From NCBI GenBank assembly GCA_023459495.1, contig JAEWTL010000062.1, forward strand, positions 68,680 through 132,679: DNA of 64,000 bases. The letters run 5' to 3'. A model generated the notes under the pieces. It did no database searches. It had not been told where the DNA came from and saw only the letters and a program-made list of their open reading frames with translations. This DNA is from Bacillota bacterium (GTDB taxonomy: Bacteria > Bacillota > Clostridia > Christensenellales > SZUA-584). Positions 34,792 through 42,518 of the stretch are shown here, one piece after another; position 1 is the first letter of the stretch, and the number at the start of each line of letters is the position of its first letter. Both the position numbers and the translations under genes were made by a program.

Positions 34792-35553
34792 ATGGCGGAA
34801 TGGAACGCGGAACAATATCTGAAATTTGCAGGTGAGCGCACCAGGCCTGCCCTCGACCTTGCCGCCCGCATCCCGGTTGAAACGCCGGGGCGCATCGTGG
34901 ACATCGGCTGCGGCCCGGGCAACAGCACAGAGGTGCTGGCGCACCGGTTTCCGGACGCGCACATATTAGGTGTGGACAATTCGGAAGAGATGATAACCGC
35001 CGCGCGGACCGCCCATCCGGAACTGGAATTCGCGATCTGCGACGCTTCCACGGAGCTGGAGACGCTGGGCACCGGCTTCGATGTGGCGTTTTCCAATGCG
35101 TGCATCCAATGGGTGCCGGACCATCCGGCGCTGCTGCCCCGCATGCTTGCACTGCTCCGGCCGGGCGGTGTGCTGGCCATCCAAATCCCGCACAACTTCG
35201 ACGAACCCATTCATCGCATCATCAAAGAAGTATCCGGCGTGTGGTTACATGGGCGCAACCCCCGCATCTTTTACACGCTCACGCCGGACGAATATTATGA
35301 CCTTCTCGCGCCTGTTGCCTCGTCGTTCTGCATGTGGCAGACCACTTATTTTCATATCATGCGGTCCCATGAGGACATCATGGAGTGGTACCGCGGCACG
35401 GGCCTTCGGCCCTATCTTGCTCTGCTGCCCGAGGCTGACCGCCCCGCCTTTGAGCGCGAGATTTTTGAGCGCGTCGCCGCGGCGTATCCCAGGCAAAAAA
35501 ACGGCGACATCCTGTTCCGCTTTCCGCGTCTGTTCCTGCTCGCCACGCGGTAA
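34792..35553 (+). CDS. tam: Trans-aconitate 2-methyltransferase-like SAM methyltransferase
   Basis: About 253 residues. The class I methyltransferase core has VDIGCGPGNSTEVLAHRFP and GVDNSEEMI. The surrounding sequence, WNAEQYLKFAGERTRPALDL at the N-terminus and FSNACIQWVPDHPALLPRM in the middle, matches Tam proteins, which methylate trans-aconitate and so detoxify a by-product of the citrate cycle. Start follows GGAG. It is 9 bp after the ZIP gene and may share its transcript. A wider substrate range than aconitate is possible. Confidence 0.82.
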   Translation: MAEWNAEQYLKFAGERTRPALDLAARIPVETPGRIVDIGCGPGNSTEVLAHRFPDAHILGVDNSEEMITAARTAHPELEFAICDASTELETLGTGFDVAFSNACIQWVPDHPALLPRMLALLRPGGVLAIQIPHNFDEPIHRIIKEVSGVWLHGRNPRIFYTLTPDEYYDLLAPVASSFCMWQTTYFHIMRSHEDIMEWYRGTGLRPYLALLPEADRPAFEREIFERVAAAYPRQKNGDILFRFPRLFLLATR

Positions 35554-35582
35554 AGCACTGGGATGACCCGTCCCTGTTTTTA

Positions 35583-36641
35583 TTATTCCGGTTCCGCAGC
35601 TGTGCGGAAGACAAGGCTGCCGTTCCCCGGCAGGCCGAACGCCGCAAAGTACTTTTGCTCCAGCGGTATCCACTCGCTCATAAACCGGGCGTGCATTGCC
35701 GCTCCGTTGCGCGCCATGATGCGTCGGCTCTGCTCCCCCGGATCGATATCCAGGAAAATCGCAAGGTCGTAGTTCATTGGGGACAACGCCGGGTGCAGGC
35801 TGTAAGCTCCTTCCACGATGCTAAGCGGCTTTGGCTCCACCTTCACCGGCGTCAGTTCGCCGGTTTTGCAGCTGTAGGCGTGGTATTCAAACGCTTCCCC
35901 GCCCAAAATTCCCGGTATCACTTCCGCCGCAAAGCGCTCATAGTCCACGTTGCCGCCCGGCTCAGACAGCCGCTGCGATGTTTTGCGCTCCTGCGGCAAA
36001 AAGAAGTCGTCCATGTGGTATACGTTTGCGTTGTACACATCCGCGATCAGCTCCGCGAGCGTGGTCTTGCCCGAAGCGCTTCCGCCGTCGATGGCGACGC
36101 GGACAGGATTATCTTGCGCCAGCAGCATATCGATGCGGCAGAATGCCTCGACGTATTCGCGGTAAATCGTGCTCACTACGCGGTATGCCGGGTGATAGGC
36201 TTTGCGGTAGGTTTCACTGTGGCTGACGGGCGGGTAACCCTTCTCTTTCAACTCTGCAATGTAAGCCGCCGTCTCAATTTCACCAAAGGGCAGCAACCCC
36301 TCGCGGCAGCAATCCAACAGAACGGCAAGCTTCTCTTCAAAGCGCGTAGCATCGCCTCGTACGGCGTTTGCCGTATTCACAAAAAAGCGGTTCGCCGTGG
36401 ATGTGGAAAGGCCGAGCGCGTCCATCGCGCCAAGGTACATCCGGCACAGTCCATCGCCTATGGTTTCAAACGCAAGCGGAGGCACGCCTGCGGTTATGGC
36501 CGCGCGGCGCTCCTCCTCCATTCTTGCTTCGCTTTGGGCAGAATCCGCAATCAGGTGTCCGCCCGCAAATTCACTTTGATAGATCAGCTTGACCATATCC
36601 GCCGCTTCCATGGCGGGATAGCGGCCAAAGTGATTAAGCAA
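35583..36641 (-). CDS. Uridine-kinase-like P-loop kinase with N-terminal helical domain
   Basis: About 352 residues. The C-terminal half is a P-loop kinase: VAIDGGSASGKTTLAELI (Walker A), YHMDDFFLP, and LSIVEGAYSLHP as in uridine kinases. The N-terminal 170 residues (YPAMEAADMVKLIYQSEFAGGHLI at the start) form a separate domain I know only from this kind of fusion. No ATG or GTG is available; TTG at 36641 is the first usable start, yet the protein-like frame extends about ten residues upstream (EIRELLLNHFG). It overlaps the ECF gene by 8 bp, so it probably phosphorylates the imported compound, perhaps a nucleoside or vitamin-like molecule. Confidence 0.75.
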   Translation of the reverse strand: MLNHFGRYPAMEAADMVKLIYQSEFAGGHLIADSAQSEARMEEERRAAITAGVPPLAFETIGDGLCRMYLGAMDALGLSTSTANRFFVNTANAVRGDATRFEEKLAVLLDCCREGLLPFGEIETAAYIAELKEKGYPPVSHSETYRKAYHPAYRVVSTIYREYVEAFCRIDMLLAQDNPVRVAIDGGSASGKTTLAELIADVYNANVYHMDDFFLPQERKTSQRLSEPGGNVDYERFAAEVIPGILGGEAFEYHAYSCKTGELTPVKVEPKPLSIVEGAYSLHPALSPMNYDLAIFLDIDPGEQSRRIMARNGAAMHARFMSEWIPLEQKYFAAFGLPGNGSLVFRTAAEPE

Positions 36642-37197
36642 CAGCTCCCGTATTTCCGTTTTGTGATACCTCTTGTACGATTTTCGTTTTTCGCAGCGCG
36701 ATCATCAGCGCAGGAACGAGGACGATTTGAATCAGAATGCCTATCCACACCATCAGCACCGCGCCTGACAGAAAAGCCTGCCATGTAAATGCCGTTTCGC
36801 CAAAGCCGAACAGCACATAGCTGACGCCGCCCCAAACCAGCCGTCCGCCAAGCATGGCAAGAATCAGTGCGGCATAGATGAAACCGATCTTTTTGGGCAG
36901 CACGCGGTAGAAAATGCCCGCAAGCAGTCCATACGCCGCCAGTTCAAATGCCATCGCAACGGCACTGGGAAACAGGGCGGGCATACCGGTAATGGTGCTG
37001 TTCAGCAGCGGAGTGATGACACCCACGGCCAAACCCCAAAAGGGCCCGCAGATGAAGCCGCACAGCAGCACAGGGATGTGCATCGGCAGCAGCGTCCAGC
37101 CCATGGGGATCATGTGCCCGATCAGCAGGGGCAGCAACAGTCCGAGGGCCAAAAACATGGCCGCAAGCAGCATTCTTCTCAATTTGATGTTTTTCAT
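36634..37197 (-). CDS. ECF transporter S component
   Basis: About 187 residues with five or six hydrophobic helices: MLLAAMFLALGLLLPLLIGH, MHIPVLLCGFICGPFWGLAVG, and an Ala-rich SAVAMAFELAAYGLLAG. The MHIPVLLCGF and G-rich second segment are typical of substrate-binding S components that work with a shared energising module. Start at 37197 follows GGAGG. It is coupled to the kinase gene, a trap-by-phosphorylation layout. The substrate is not evident. An attenuator-like hairpin stands right before the ribosome binding site. Confidence 0.82.
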   Translation of the reverse strand: MKNIKLRRMLLAAMFLALGLLLPLLIGHMIPMGWTLLPMHIPVLLCGFICGPFWGLAVGVITPLLNSTITGMPALFPSAVAMAFELAAYGLLAGIFYRVLPKKIGFIYAALILAMLGGRLVWGGVSYVLFGFGETAFTWQAFLSGAVLMVWIGILIQIVLVPALMIALRKTKIVQEVSQNGNTGAVA

Positions 37198-37207
37198 TAC
37201 AGCCTCC

Positions 37208-37265
37208 AAAATAAAAAGTACCATGAAAATGGTCCTCCTTCAGGAGGCGCATATACCTTCATGGT
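37208..37265 (-). promoter_or_regulatory. Attenuator-like leader of the ECF/kinase operon
   Basis: In the minus-strand transcript ACCATGAA (37265-37258) pairs with TTCATGGT (37227-37220), with an inner CCTCC-TGAA-GGAGG stem, followed at once by TTTTTATTTT and then the ribosome binding site. This is an intrinsic terminator inside the leader, so expression is probably controlled by read-through. Upstream sequence to about 37330 could hold the sensing element; it also contains a 10-codon frame (37304-37272). I do not recognise a known riboswitch class. Confidence 0.6.
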
Positions 37266-37377
37266 ATCATTTCACATGGAGACGCCGACTTCATGCCGGT
37301 TCATGGTCTATTTAACCATACATCACCCTGCCCGTCAAGCTTGACATCATTGCTTCCGGGGCGGTATAGTACAGGCG

Positions 37378-37845
37378 ATGCAGAAGGCAAATCGGCACAT
37401 CAGCATGCGCATTACAGGCCGGGACGATGCGGATTTTCTGCGGCTGACAGAAGATCTCGTGGCTGAATATGTGGCGCTCTACGGCGAAGAAGCGCTGGAT
37501 TTCTGTCCCGACGAAGCGCTGGCAGACGTGGTATGCGCCGCGGTTGCATATGACGGGAATGATGCCGCAGCGAGCGGAGCGTTGCGCCGTCTTGATTCGC
37601 ACACCGCGGAGCTGATGCGCATCTATGTGCGTCCGGTGTTTCGCCGCCAGGGTCTCGGCGCGCAGCTCGTGGACGCTTTGGAACGCGAGGCAAAGCGACT
37701 TGGCTTTATGCGTCTGACGCTCGTCACGGGCCTCGACATGCCCGCCGCACTTGCACTGTATGAGCGTCTTGGATACACACGAATCGAAAGCTACGGCCCA
37801 ATGCGGGACGACCCGCTTTGCGTTTGCATGGGAAAGACACTTTAA
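37378..37845 (+). CDS. GNAT family N-acetyltransferase
   Basis: About 155 residues. The acetyl-CoA site is RIYVRPVFRRQGLGAQLVDAL, preceded by the strand with ELMR and followed by the helix EREAKRLGFMRLTL. The end PAALALYERLGYTRIESYG is typical of small-molecule or protein acetyltransferases of this fold. The start codon has no strong ribosome binding site and could be the ATG at 37405. It is 13 bp from the PPC-domain gene, so the two are co-transcribed. Acceptor unknown. Confidence 0.85.
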   Translation: MQKANRHISMRITGRDDADFLRLTEDLVAEYVALYGEEALDFCPDEALADVVCAAVAYDGNDAAASGALRRLDSHTAELMRIYVRPVFRRQGLGAQLVDALEREAKRLGFMRLTLVTGLDMPAALALYERLGYTRIESYGPMRDDPLCVCMGKTL

Positions 37846-37858
37846 CAGGAGGAGCAAT

Positions 37859-38284
37859 ATGGAATACAGGCGCTATTCGGATACTATTATCGCACGGCTC
37901 AACCGCGGCGAAGAAGTGATCGCGTCGCTCTCGGAGTTGTGCGAGCGTGAGCAGATAAAGCTGGGCAGCGTGAATGCCATCGGCGCGGTGAATGAAGCCA
38001 CCGTCGGCTGCTTCGATACCAACGAAAAGAAATATTACGCGAAGGATTACAAGGGCATTTACGAGATTGCCAGCCTGATGGGCACCATCAGCGCACATGA
38101 CGGCAAGCCCTATCTGCACCTCCACACAGTGATTGCGGATAAGGAAGGCGCAGCTGTGGGCGGACATCTGAGCCGCGCAATCGTCAGTGCCACGTGTGAA
38201 GTTGTCATCCATGCGCTTCCGGGCCGTGCAGGGCGCCTTTTCTCGGAGGAGACCGGCCTTAACCTGATCACCTTCGAAGACTGA
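37859..38284 (+). CDS. PPC/DUF296 domain protein
   Basis: About 141 residues, the full length of a single PPC domain. The metal-binding histidines are in PYLHLHTVIADKEG and VGGHL, the family's conserved cluster. Bacterial members are small trimeric proteins sometimes described as DNA-binding, with no firm function. Start ATG is behind AGGAGG. A terminator follows directly. Confidence 0.88.
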   Translation: MEYRRYSDTIIARLNRGEEVIASLSELCEREQIKLGSVNAIGAVNEATVGCFDTNEKKYYAKDYKGIYEIASLMGTISAHDGKPYLHLHTVIADKEGAAVGGHLSRAIVSATCEVVIHALPGRAGRLFSEETGLNLITFED

Positions 38285-38295
38285 ACACCACCATT

Positions 38296-38331
38296 AAGCG
38301 GGTGCGGCGCAATGTCCGGGCCTGCTTTTTT
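38296..38331 (+). terminator. Terminator after the PPC gene
   Basis: AAGCGGG (38296) pairs with CCTGCTT (38321) including one G-U, followed by six T. It ends 5 bp before the sigma-G-type promoter of the next operon, which isolates the two units. Confidence 0.6.
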
Positions 38332-38335
38332 ATGC

Positions 38336-38365
38336 GCATAAATCATAACGCTTCAAACCATGCTA
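38336..38365 (+). promoter_or_regulatory. Sigma-G-type promoter of germination operon 2
   Basis: GCATA (38336-38340), 18 bp, then CATGCTA (38359-38365). This fits the forespore consensus GHATR-N18-CATNNTA, with one deviation (G where A or T is usual). Its position shows that the gene must start at 38396 instead of the ATG at 38360. Confidence 0.7.
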
Positions 38366-38395
38366 ACTTATTATAATGAAAGTTTGGAGACGGGG

Positions 38396-39901
38396 ATGGG
38401 GCGTTACCGAGGCAGCGAAATGCATCCGCAGGAGGATGATGGGCTAAAGCAGCTGCCGCTTACATCGGAGGAACTACAAAAGCTGTTTTCATCGAGCGCG
38501 GACGTCGTATTCCGCGTCGTACAGCTGCGCAGCCGCGTTCCGCTAAATGTTACACTCGTATATGTAGATGGTCTCACAGACCAGAAGATGATCGACGACA
38601 ACGTGATCAGACCGCTCTCCGGCGGCGTCTTTCAGGCGTGCAGCACATTGGCAGAGGCATTTAAGCTATCGCAGGACGGTGCACTGGAGGTATCGGTTGT
38701 CACCGCCGCATCCGACATGGCCATCGCGGTATCCGCTTTGCTTTCCGGCAAAGCATTGCTGTGCTTTGACAAGCTGCAAAGCATACTGACGCTTTCAACC
38801 ATCAAGTTCGAAAAGCGTACCGTAGATACTGCCACTGAGGAAGTCCCATACCGTGCCGCCAAGGAAAGCTTCGTCGAGACACTGCGAATCAACACTGCGC
38901 TGCTGCGCAGGAAGATTTCCAGTTCCAGCCTCGTGTTGGAGGAAACCACGGCGGGACGTCAGAGCAACACGCGCATCTGCATCGCATACATGCGCAACAT
39001 CTGCAACGAGTCGTTTATTACCGAAGTCCGTAAAAACATTGGAGAAATCAATCAGGACTGTGTGGCATCCATTCAGGATATCACCGCGAACGTCGTTCGG
39101 AAAAAATTACCGCTATTCCCCATTGCCGTCGTTACAGAAAAACCGGAGATCTGCGCCCGGCTTCTGCTTGAAGGCAGGATCGCCGTGATTGCCGCAGAGT
39201 TGCCCTATGCAATGATCTTTCCTGCGGTGTTTAACGATTTCTTCCAAGCCTCCGGCGACTATTCCGTTAACTTCGCAACGATGACTTTTTTCCGCCTGCT
39301 GCGATATCTCTGTTTTATTTTGAGTATCACCTTTCCCGGTTTCTTTATCTCCATGGTGATGTATCACCCCGAGATGATCCCATATGACCTTGCTATACGC
39401 ATCGCCGCAACACGCAGCGGCGTACCCTTCTCCGTGTTTATCGAGGCAATTGCCATGTCGTTTGCATTTTTTGCGTTGCTGCAGGCGAGCCTGATGATCG
39501 TCCAGAACGTCGGTGGCGCAGTCTCGATCGTGGGCGGTCTTGTTCTTGGGCAGGCTGCCATCAGCGCGGGGCTCGTTTCACCTGCAGTCATCGTGATTGT
39601 CGCCGCATCTTCCATTTTTTCCCTCGTGGTGCCACTCAAAGAACTCAATATGGTGGGGTGGATTTCTCAGTTTATCTGCACGGCCTTCAGTGCGCTTCTT
39701 GGCCTGCTCGGCCTCGTGATCGTGCTGCTTACCATATTGTTCATGCTGGCAAGGCTTACGCCGCTGGGCGTCCCATACCTTGCGCCTTTCGCAGGTACGC
39801 GGCATTCACAGCTTTCCGATACGTTCATCAAGGCTCCGGAAAATCTCATCAAAGATCGGCCTTTGTTCTTAAGCCCCAAGAACCGCCGGAGGAGGTCCTG
39901 A
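38396..39901 (+). CDS. GerA family germinant receptor A subunit (operon 2)
   Basis: About 501 residues. After a soluble half (SSSADVVFRVVQLRSRVPLNV; RAAKESFVETLRINTALLRRK) come the membrane blocks IAVIAAELPYAMIFPAVF, MYHPEMIPYDLAIRIAATR, PFSVFIEAIAMSFAFFALLQASL and GAVSIVGGLVLGQAAISAG. It is clearly related to the A subunit at 26.5 kb but diverged, so the two receptors probably answer to different germinants. It leads an A-C-D-B operon with a forespore promoter. Confidence 0.93.
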   Translation: MGRYRGSEMHPQEDDGLKQLPLTSEELQKLFSSSADVVFRVVQLRSRVPLNVTLVYVDGLTDQKMIDDNVIRPLSGGVFQACSTLAEAFKLSQDGALEVSVVTAASDMAIAVSALLSGKALLCFDKLQSILTLSTIKFEKRTVDTATEEVPYRAAKESFVETLRINTALLRRKISSSSLVLEETTAGRQSNTRICIAYMRNICNESFITEVRKNIGEINQDCVASIQDITANVVRKKLPLFPIAVVTEKPEICARLLLEGRIAVIAAELPYAMIFPAVFNDFFQASGDYSVNFATMTFFRLLRYLCFILSITFPGFFISMVMYHPEMIPYDLAIRIAATRSGVPFSVFIEAIAMSFAFFALLQASLMIVQNVGGAVSIVGGLVLGQAAISAGLVSPAVIVIVAASSIFSLVVPLKELNMVGWISQFICTAFSALLGLLGLVIVLLTILFMLARLTPLGVPYLAPFAGTRHSQLSDTFIKAPENLIKDRPLFLSPKNRRRRS

Positions 39902-41070
39902 TGGCCAGAAAATGTGTTTTGTTAATGCTGGCGGCAGCGATGCTCTTCGCGTCGGGATGCGCACTTCCCGAGCCGTACGCTTTAGAAGACATCCAGAACA
40001 TACTGATCATTGGCGTCGATATGGAAGACGGGGACATCAAACTGACCGCCGTACTCGACAGGATCGAAGTGAGCAGCGAGCCCGGCAAGGAACAGATCAC
40101 CACGCAGGTATACGTATCGACAGGGGAAACAGTATTTGACGCCAAACGCAAGCTGCATGCCTATTCCGAGAAGCGCGCGTCCTGGTTTCACTTGAAATAT
40201 ATTATTATCGGTGAGGAAGTAGCGGAACAGAATATCGGAGACGTACTGGATTTCTTTTGCGAGAATGATGAAAACCGCTTCCTGCATCAGCTGATCGTAT
40301 CAAAGGGGATGTCGGCATCAGATTTTCTGATAGAAGCTGCAGCGAACAATAAGGAACTGGTCAACGACTTGGATGCACTGTTCAAACAGGTTGACCAAAC
40401 CGGTGAATCATCTGCGGTACACCTGCTCGATTATGCCGCGTCATGCGAATGCAAGTGGGGTCAGCTTTATATACCCACGATTGAGTTAATCGATAACGCG
40501 CACTACAACTCCGGTGAGTCAGGCGATGAGAACGCTTCGCCGATTGCGAGGCTGAGCGGATATGCGTTGTTTCGTGAAAGCCAGCTGGCTTGCTATCTCG
40601 ATGCCCATCAGGCCATGGGGCTCAACTTTGTCATTAATAAAATCAAGAGCGCGGAGATTACTGTGACTGATATGCACGGCCATCTCATTTCGTTGGAGGT
40701 GGTGAAGAGCAAAGCCAGCATCAAGCCCAAACTGGACGGTGCGCCTTCGGCGACCATCAGCGTGGTGGTTGACACATTCATGGTGGAATACCATGACCCC
40801 ACCGACTCAACTTCGGACGAATTTATCCAATATGTTGAAGCACAGCAAAGTGCTTATGTTACAGGCATCATCGCGAGTGCGCTTGAAGCAGCTAAAAATT
40901 GCGGCTCGGATGTATTTGGAATCGGCAGCGCACTTCATCATGCTTATCCCGTAAAAAGCGAACCGTACAAAGAAAATTGGAATGATATTTTTTCCACAAT
41001 GGAGATCGCCATCGAAGTTAAATCCAAAGTACAATGCACCTACGACATGCTTAATGCACCGGGGCGGTAA
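39901..41070 (+). CDS. Ger(x)C family germinant receptor lipoprotein (operon 2)
   Basis: About 389 residues. The signal peptide ends in the lipobox FASGC. The mature start (CALPEPYALEDIQNILIIGVDMEDG) corresponds to the usual WD-x-EI region but lacks the Trp-Asp seen in most family members and in operon 1. The start overlaps the gerA stop (ATGA) behind AGGAGGT. It should be anchored on the outer face of the spore inner membrane with the A and B subunits. Confidence 0.9.
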   Translation: MARKCVLLMLAAAMLFASGCALPEPYALEDIQNILIIGVDMEDGDIKLTAVLDRIEVSSEPGKEQITTQVYVSTGETVFDAKRKLHAYSEKRASWFHLKYIIIGEEVAEQNIGDVLDFFCENDENRFLHQLIVSKGMSASDFLIEAAANNKELVNDLDALFKQVDQTGESSAVHLLDYAASCECKWGQLYIPTIELIDNAHYNSGESGDENASPIARLSGYALFRESQLACYLDAHQAMGLNFVINKIKSAEITVTDMHGHLISLEVVKSKASIKPKLDGAPSATISVVVDTFMVEYHDPTDSTSDEFIQYVEAQQSAYVTGIIASALEAAKNCGSDVFGIGSALHHAYPVKSEPYKENWNDIFSTMEIAIEVKSKVQCTYDMLNAPGR

Positions 41071-41083
41071 GGAGGGTACGGAT

Positions 41084-41281
41084 TTGCTGATCGCGCTTGG
41101 GATACTGGCCATTGCCTCGGTTTTTGAAGTGCGCCATCTGATCAAAGCCGGCGAAAAAAAAGAGGCAGTAATATACCTGTGCATCATCGCGATGACGCTG
41201 GCCCTCAGCACCTATCTTGCGCTTACGCCACTGTTTTACAGCTTTGCCCGCATGATGGAGACACTTTTCGGCGTACAATGA
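41084..41281 (+). CDS. Small two-helix membrane protein, likely receptor D subunit
   Basis: 65 residues from a TTG start behind GGAGGG. Two hydrophobic helices (LIALGILAIASVFEVRHLI and AVIYLCIIAMTLALSTYLAL) are joined by a charged turn (KAGEKKE). Small two-helix proteins of this size in ger operons of Bacillus species have been described as D subunits that modulate germination. Its place between the C and B genes, with only 13 bp before it and 10 after it, supports that role. Operon 1 has no such gene in its core. Confidence 0.75.
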   Translation: MLIALGILAIASVFEVRHLIKAGEKKEAVIYLCIIAMTLALSTYLALTPLFYSFARMMETLFGVQ

Positions 41282-41291
41282 CGGAGGCGGT

Positions 41292-42443
41292 ATGAACGTA
41301 ACCAACAACAATAAAATCTCGCTGACAAACATGCTGCTTATCTATGTCGCAGCGATGTATACACCCAACATTCGTTATCTGCTGAAAACGAGTACGCTGG
41401 TGGCGAAGCAGGCCGCGTGGCTGTCTCCCATAGCCAGCCTCATCGTATTTGTGCCACTGCTCGCCGTACTCTGCCGCGTTATGAAAGCGTTTGAAGGCCA
41501 ATCGCTTGTTCAGATCATGTGCCGCGTATTCGGCAAATTTATCGGCAAAACGCTGGCAGTAGTGCTTATGCTGTGGCTGTTCATCATTTTGTCTCTGTAT
41601 GTGAAATACGCAGGCGAGACGACGGTCACCACCGTTTACGTCGGCACCGATATCAGGCTGATACTGTTCATCTCCGTAACCCTCACAGCAGTCATGCTGC
41701 GCAGCGGGTTGCCCGTATTTTCCCGTATGAGCACGATACTGTTCGTTGTGTCTTTGGTGCAGTCCATTATTATCATTGCTCTTCTCTTTATCGAATTCGA
41801 CCCGCGCTACGTGACGCCCATCAGCACAGCGGATATCGGACCGGTGATGAGTTCGATCGTGTATCCAATGACCACGTTCACGTACATCACCTTCTTCTTT
41901 ATATTCAACGACCAAATCCGATACGACAAGAAGTATACAAGCAAATTTATCATCACCGGGACATTTTTACCTTCATATACTATGGTTATGCTGTTGGCAA
42001 CGCTGGGCGTGTTCAGCGCAAGCCTCGTGAATAAGCTCAAGTTCCCGTTTCATTCCGCCGTGGAGAATATATCGGTGTTCGGTGGCAGCTCAGGGGTCGA
42101 GTCGCTGTTCATTTCAATCTGGATGATGCTCGAATTCGTTGTAATCTCCTCATTTGCTTATATGGTGGTGAGGCTGCTCCGTGAAATATTCGGCCTGAAG
42201 CGGGAAGTGCCGCTGCTCACCGCCGTAATGGGATTTGCCTTTGTGTTTTCCATCTATCTCTGCGCGGATGTCTTTGAGTTGATTAAGTTTTCCCAATTCG
42301 TCGCTCCCTGGTTCAACCTGTCGCTGGGGCTGGGCATACCCTTCGCGCTGTTCTTCACCGCCAAGGCGCGCAAGATGCTGCCCCCTCTTCCCAAGCGTCA
42401 GCGTAAAAAGCAGGCTGTCAAGCAGCCCGTCCCACAGCCGTAA
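41292..42443 (+). CDS. GerB family germinant receptor B subunit (operon 2)
   Basis: About 383 residues with ten membrane helices of the APC superfamily. Recognisable pieces are KISLTNMLLIYVAAMYTPNI, EGQSLVQIMCRVFGKFIGK and SGVESLFISIWMMLEFVVIS. The C-terminal end is very basic (PPLPKRQRKKQAVKQPV). It is the presumed germinant-binding subunit and the last gene of the operon. Start ATG follows GGAGG. Confidence 0.9.
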   Translation: MNVTNNNKISLTNMLLIYVAAMYTPNIRYLLKTSTLVAKQAAWLSPIASLIVFVPLLAVLCRVMKAFEGQSLVQIMCRVFGKFIGKTLAVVLMLWLFIILSLYVKYAGETTVTTVYVGTDIRLILFISVTLTAVMLRSGLPVFSRMSTILFVVSLVQSIIIIALLFIEFDPRYVTPISTADIGPVMSSIVYPMTTFTYITFFFIFNDQIRYDKKYTSKFIITGTFLPSYTMVMLLATLGVFSASLVNKLKFPFHSAVENISVFGGSSGVESLFISIWMMLEFVVISSFAYMVVRLLREIFGLKREVPLLTAVMGFAFVFSIYLCADVFELIKFSQFVAPWFNLSLGLGIPFALFFTAKARKMLPPLPKRQRKKQAVKQPVPQP

Positions 42444-42518
42444 GCGGTTTGAACCACCCGGATGAATATGGTATAATTCGTTATATTAAGCTTGGGCAAC
42501 AGCCCGGAAAGAGGGATC

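Noticed and set aside
37200..37330. TPP, preQ1 or tetrahydrofolate riboswitch before the ECF gene
   Set aside because: I looked for the conserved cores of these classes in the leader and none is present; it is kept only as an attenuator-like leader.
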